Positions 58,747 through 64,000 of a DNA stretch of 64,000 nucleotides are shown here, in pieces (position 1 is the stretch's first letter; every line of letters begins with the position of its first letter). The notes under the pieces are model-generated. The model searched no databases. It was not told the origin of the DNA and saw only the letters and a list, made by a program, of their open reading frames with translations. The stretch comes from Agapanthus africanus (lineage: Eukaryota > Streptophyta > Magnoliopsida > Asparagales > Amaryllidaceae). Made by a program: the position numbers and the translations under genes. The stretch spans positions 614,697,348 to 614,761,347 of the forward strand of contig CM057342.1 in NCBI GenBank assembly GCA_030015575.1, in the 5' to 3' direction.

Positions 58747-59565
58747 ATGACAGGACTAAAACTATTACTTGAAAAAAATATACTGACCGGGTAGAACTAT
58801 AAAGATTGGCTAAGGAACGTCAACATTGCACTGACTTATGACAAAGTAGCATATGTTACTACCGCTGTTCCTCCCCTTATCCCAGGACTAGATTCCTCAG
58901 TTGCGGACAAGGAAGTTCGCAAAACCTGGGATCTAGACTGTGAGAGAGCTAAATGTAACGTGCTGGCGTCCATGAACAATGAACTCCATAAACAGCACGA
59001 GAGTATGGATATTATATCCATCTTTCTCTATTGCAAGGAATTGTATGGGGAGCACTCCCGTATCGCGAGGTACGAGACCTCAAGGAAACTATTCCAGATG
59101 AGGTTAGCTCCAGGATCACCTGTAGGAGAGCACGTCCTGAAAATGATCAGCCTCATTGAGGAACTCGCAAACCTGGGATGCGTGCTAGAGAATAATTTGT
59201 ACATCGACTTGATTTTGCAGTCCCTTCCCCACACCTTCTCTCAGTTCGTGCTGAACTTCAACATGCACGAAATGGAAGCTGATCTTCCAAAGCTCCTCAA
59301 CATGTTGAGGGTAGCAGAGACCTCCTTGAAAAAGGAGAAGACCCCCGTTCTGTATGTTGGCCAATCATTCTCTTCTAAATATAAAGCGAAAGCTAAAAGG
59401 AAGAAGAAGATGAAAGCCACCAAACCGAAGGGCGGGATCAAGAAGGTGCAGGGAACGAACAAGACAGGAAGGGTGAAGGCAGATAAGAACGAATGCTATT
59501 ATTGTCATAAGCAAGGGCACTGGAAGAAGGATTGCGTGGCATTCAAAGCCAAGGACATGAAGTAA
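58747..59565 (+). pseudogene. gag: Element G gag region (fossil)
   Basis: Angela-type gag from the ATG at 58747 (MTGLKLLLEKNILTG) through ELYGEHSRIARYETSRKLF, HVLKMISLIEELANLG and LNFNMHEMEADLPKLLNML to a lysine-rich stretch and one zinc knuckle, CYYCHKQGHWKKDC, at about 59494-59535. Broken. Confidence 0.88.
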
Positions 59566-59586
59566 GCTGTTGCTTCTGCTTCAGGT

Positions 59587-62500
59587 GTGTTTGCAATCGA
59601 AAATTGTCTTTCAGTAAACTCTACATCATGGGTACTTGATACCGGTTCTGGTTCTCACATCTGTAATTCTTTGCAGGATCTGAGAAATAGTAGAGCACTG
59701 GGGACAGGTGATATGACTCTCCAGATGGGCAATGGAATGCATGTAGATGCTATTGCAATAGGGGAATATCACCTAGGGTTGACTAGTGGGCACATTTTGG
59801 TGTTGTACAGCTGTTTTTGTATTCCCAGTATGTTGTGTAATATTATATCAGTATCTTTGTTATCTAATGAAGGATATAATTTTGCGCTTGAAAGAAATGT
59901 CATGAACATTCTCCTAAATCAAGAACTGATTGGGTTTGGCACACTGGAAAACGGCATATACATACTTAATCAACCTCAAATTTTCAATATTCAAAACACG
60001 CTTAAAAGAAAGGCTCCAGATTCAAACCAAGCCTTTCTATGGCATTGTAGACTTGGTCATATAAACGAAATAAGGTCGACTAAGTTACATAAAGATAGAT
60101 ATTTAGATCCGTTTGAATATTCATCATATGCAACTTGTCAATCATGTATCAAAGGAAAAATGACCAAATCTCCGTTCACCGGACACGGAGAAAGAGCTAC
60201 AGAACTCTTGGGACTTGTACACAGTGATGTATATGGTCCAATGTCTACGCATGCACGAAGTGGTCACTCCTACTTCATCACTTTTACTGATGACTTCTCT
60301 AGCTATGGACATGTGTTCTTAATGAAGCATAAATCCGAGGCTTTGAGAAGTTTAAAGAGTATAAAAATGAAGTGGAGAAACAGACTGGTAAAAGCATCAA
60401 GACACTTCGATCTGATCGAGGTGGAGAATACTTAAGTACCTGTTTCCTTGAATGCTTAAAAGAGAATGGAATTCTCTCTCAGCTTACTCCGCCTTATACA
60501 CCTCAGCATAATGGTGTATCAGAAACGAGGAATCACACGCTACTGGACATGGTGCGTTCAATGATGAGTAGTGCTGAGTTACCACTTTCCTTCTGGAGTT
60601 TTGCGCTAGAATCAGCAGCATACCTATTGAATAGAGTTCCGACTAAGTCTGTGCCTACAACTCCATATGAAATGTGGAGCGGGAAGAGACCATATCTCAA
60701 GTATATCAAGATATAGGGGTGTCTGGCATATGTTAAAAAGCATAATCCGGACAAGCTCGAGGCACGATCGGTTTTGTGCAAGTTTGTAGGATACCCCAAG
60801 CATTCAAGAGGGTATCTGGTCTACCACACTGAAGAACAAAAGGTGTTTGTCGCTCGCCACATTGTCTTCTTAGAGAGCGAATTTCTTGCAAAAGAAATTA
60901 ATGGGGGCGCGGTAGAGCTGGAAGAAATTCTAGAACCTCAAACTGCTGCCGAAGACTTAGTAGAACCTCAGGTTTCAATAGAACCCGACGAATCAACGCC
61001 ACTCCGCAGATCTAGTAGGCTTTCTCATCCTCCTGAAAGATACTATGGGTTTTCTCTAGATGGGGATCGAAAGGATTGCATCATCGATGATGATGAGCTT
61101 ACTAGTTTTCAGCAGGCTATCACGAGTAAAGACTCGGTGAACTATGAGATCTGATATGGAATCCATGTACACCAATAAAGTATGGACTTTAGAAGTTGCT
61201 CCTCCTGGGGTGAAATCAGTTGGATGCAAGTGGATCTTTAAAAAGAAGATTGGTGCATTTGGACAAGTGGAAACCTACAAAGCTAGACTCATTGCAAAAG
61301 GTTTTCGTCAAAGACCAGGATTGGACTATGATGAAACCTTTTCACCAGTAGCTATGCTTAAATCCATTCGGATCCTGCTTGCCATTGCTGCCTTCTATGA
61401 CTATGAATCTGGCAGATGGACGTAAAAACAACTTTTCTAAATGGACATTTAGAAGAGAGTGTTTACATGGATCAACCAGAAGGTTTCTTAGACAGTGGGA
61501 GCAGCGGAAAAGTGTGCAAGTTGCTTAAATCCATTTATGGATTAAAACAAACAACGCAGAGTTGGAACATCTGCTTTGATGAGACATTCAAAGAATTTGA
61601 CTTTATCAAAAATGTAGATGAGCCATGTATTTATAGGAAGATTGTAGAAGGAGCAGTAGTCTTCCTCGTTTTGTTCGTCGACGACATACTACTGATAGGG
61701 AATGATGTCCTTATGCTACAATCAGTAAAGCTCTTCTTGTCACAGAAATTCTCCATGAAAGACTTGGGAGATGCATCATACATTTTGGGCATTAAGATCT
61801 ATCGTGATAGATCCAATAGAATGTTAGGACTTTCACAGTCCAGGTATACTGACACTATACTAAAGAGATTTAGTATGGAATATTCCAAGCATGGTAATTT
61901 ACCCGCTTGTCACGGGATCACCCTCTCTAAAGAGATGTCTCCAAAGACTGATGAAGAGAGGGCTCGCATGGGCATTATACCCTACGCTTCGGCAGTAGGA
62001 TCTATAATGTATGCAATGTTATGTACCAGACCAGATGTAGCTTACGCACTTAGTATGGTAAGCAGGTATCAATTTGACCCAGGTGAGAAGCATTGGATAG
62101 CGGTAAAGAACATTCTCAAGTACCTGAGAAGGACTAAGGAGATGTTCTTGGTTTACAGTAATGGAGACCTCCAAGTCGAGGCTTTTACCGACTCCGGCTT
62201 CCAAAGTGACAAAGATGACTCTAAATCCATTTCGGGTTTTGTGTTTACCCTCAATGGAGGGGCGGTATGTTGGAGGAGTTCCAAACAGGATACCGTCGCA
62301 GACTCAACTATAGAGGCTGAGTATATAGCTGCTAGTGAAGCCGCGAAAGAAGCTGTCTGGATGAGGAAGTTCATCTCTGAACTTCAAGTGGTTCCGTCCA
62401 TTGCCAATCCAATACCTTTGTATTGTGATAACAATGGGGCTGTAGCATTAGCGAAGGAACCAAGGTCCCATCAGAAATCCAGGCATATCTTAAGGCGGTA

Positions 62501-62660
62501 TCACCTGATCAGGAAGATCGTGGATCATCGAGAGATCGAGGTGCGGAGAGTGGACACAAAAGACAACACGGCAGATCCATTCACTAAGGCCATCCCTCAA
62601 GTCCAGTTCGAGAGGCTGTTTAAGATGTTGGGCATGCGGTACGCCAGCAAATGGATCTAG
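59587..62660 (+). pseudogene. pol: Element G pol region (fossil): PR-INT-RT-RH
   Basis: Protease at about 59620-59800 (WVLDTGSGSHICN). Integrase zinc-binding part at about 60040-60165 (WHCRLGHINE, CQSCIKGK), core at about 60210-60600 (FITFTDDFSSY, LRSDRGGEYLS, PQHNGVSE). Linker with LRRSSRLSHPPERYYGF near 61000-61050. Reverse transcriptase at about 61150-61950 (WIFKKKIG, MDVKTTFLNGHLEE, FVDDILLIGND near 61671). RNase H at about 62160-62640 (EAFTDSGFQSD, STIEAEYIAASEA, KDNTADPFTKAIP). The copia order and sequence match element E. A few breaks are present. Confidence 0.9.
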
Positions 62661-62699
62661 TGCAGACAGTGGGTACTCATTGCGCCAATTATAGGCCTT

Positions 62700-62715
62700 A
62701 GTGCAAGTGAGAGAT
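62700..62715 (+). other. Element G polypurine tract
   Basis: agtgcaagtgagagat directly before the 3' LTR, equivalent to the tract of element E. Confidence 0.85.
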
Positions 62716-64000
62716 TGTTGGATATATATGCCCTAGAGGCCTTCATTGTATAGGATGCTAGGGATATGTATGTACATGACAATCTTGCTTGATATGATAG
62801 TACGCTATTTGGTTTGTCTTTATCTTAACATATGATATATTTTACTTTGTATTTATATATACATGTTGATAAAGCCCATAGGGTGTTTGCCTGACTACCG
62901 GCGTTGTGATGGCAGTCATACTTGTGCGAGCTGGACAGTCAATAGGCACATCCTTAGATGTCCCTGGTCGCAGGAGTATCGAGACTGGGCATCGATACTC
63001 CAGAGTAGACTAGTGTATACATATCTAGACCCTGACGAGGGGCGATGGATTGGTCCCGCAGCCATTGGTGATGTACACCTAAGATTGTATACAGATGCTC
63101 ACTGGGTGTGAGTACACCGGACATGACTCGCCGAGAACTGACTGGATAGTATTATACCTAACGTCAGATAGCAGTTCTCAGGTGACATGTGTGCAGATAG
63201 TCCGTTGACTTAAGGTCGTCATTTGTCTCGTGTGAGTTCCCACTGTGCTTTGATTACTACCCTACTACGGCTCAAAGGAGTCGTGCAAACAGGTTTTAGT
63301 TGGGCACAGTCTCAAGCCATGTGGAGGCAGTGAGCGACTGTTAGGGATTCGTCTCTCTCGGTATAGGGAGTTGATATCGTACGGTGATCGGTTGGTTATT
63401 ACCATAAGTCCCTGGCCAGGGCTGATTGAGAATTACTGATGGATTGATCAGTAGATTCTTGGATGGTCTTGAGCCATACCGACACGAATTGTATGGTTAT
63501 TAGCGGTCTGACGTTTACCACCTCCCTAAACCATACATGCGATACTCTTAGACGAACAGACCGGACTGCGTGGATATTGTCACGGACAGGCTCAGTAGGA
63601 GTTCGGATGGGTTTCATCATCAGCCTTCTTATCGACATCTACCTTGGGAACTGTTACGTACAGCTAGTGCCGCTTGAGGTCTGTGGTTAAACCCACTGCC
63701 AGCATAGTAGTCAAGTCTTTAGAGTCCCACACAGAGGGTTTCTCTGTTCCAGGCGAAACGATATAGAGGTCGTATGGTTTTATGACAAAGGGTTCGGACG
63801 CATACGTGTTTAAACGCACGTACGACGTTCAGACAGTTTTTACTAGCCGGCTTTGGTTTAAGCAAGATTCTAGTATCAGGTTATTGGATTTATACAGTCT
63901 AAAGTTTTTCCGTGTTTTCACGGATAGGAGGGGCGTTCTCGTAATTTTGCGGGAAGCTTCTAGAAGCATGGTGACTTGATGGTTTAGGTGGCATTTTCAT
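62716..64000 (+). repeat. Element G 3' LTR (cut by window end)
   Basis: First 1285 bases of an LTR that matches 54781 onward. It continues past the window. No gene is present. Confidence 0.93.

Larger units (their letters stand above)
54781..64000 (+). mobile_element. Element G: Angela-like Ty1/copia element (runs off the window)
   Basis: Plus-strand copia element: 5' LTR 54781-56675, leader to 58746, gag 58747-59565, pol 59587-62660, 3' LTR from 62716. The LTR starts TGTTGGATATATATGCCCTA, close to the BARE/Angela start. About 10 differences in the first 330 LTR bases give about 3 percent divergence. The coding region has several breaks. The right end and its target duplication are outside the window. 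Confidence 0.93.

Overview
The window is plant nuclear DNA made almost entirely of nested LTR retrotransposons. I see no host gene, rRNA or tRNA gene. The families (Tekay-type Ty3/gypsy chromoviruses with 3.0-3.5 kb LTRs, an Athila-like element primed by tRNA-Asp, and Angela/BARE-like Ty1/copia elements) point to an angiosperm with a large, repeat-rich genome. A eudicot is my guess, at low confidence; the sequence does not fix the species. Element names A-G are mine.

The layout is a stack of insertions. B is the oldest and outermost: a plus-strand Tekay-like element whose 5' LTR already contains base 1 (1-1743, continued at 12859-13412). Its gag and protease lie at 13549-14929 and part of its reverse transcriptase at 22302-23118; the rest is outside the window. 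Into B went A (1744-12853, Tekay, plus, target duplication ctcgg), C (14930-22296, non-autonomous Athila-like, plus, duplication tacat) and D (from 23119, Athila-like LTR, minus). Into D went E (23920-54448, Angela copia, minus, duplication actag) and G (54781 to beyond the window, Angela copia, plus). Into the gag of E went F (29772-50118, Tekay, minus, duplication atctc).

F is not a simple element. It reads LTR-internal-LTR-internal-LTR, with three LTRs of about 3.47 kb, two gag-pol regions and one target duplication around the whole array. Hand counts of LTR differences over short stretches fit the nesting: A about 6 percent, E about 4, C about 3.5, G about 3, F below 2. With a usual plant rate this means roughly two million years down to less than one. 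These are rough estimates.

The less expected signals are in the non-coding parts. Structured GC-rich inverted repeats built from the same words (GGCCGAGTC, CCGCGGATCC) occur in the LTR or leader of Tekay A, Athila-like C and both Angela elements. The two Angela leaders share a three-times repeated 20-nt motif at fixed spacing and an 88-nt hairpin. The chromoviruses carry a hairpin just before the polypurine tract that shows a paired change between the two F copies. Tekay A has a tRNA-like Pol III box A/box B block inside its LTR. A 38-nt block is shared between the Tekay A LTR and the leader of Athila-like C.
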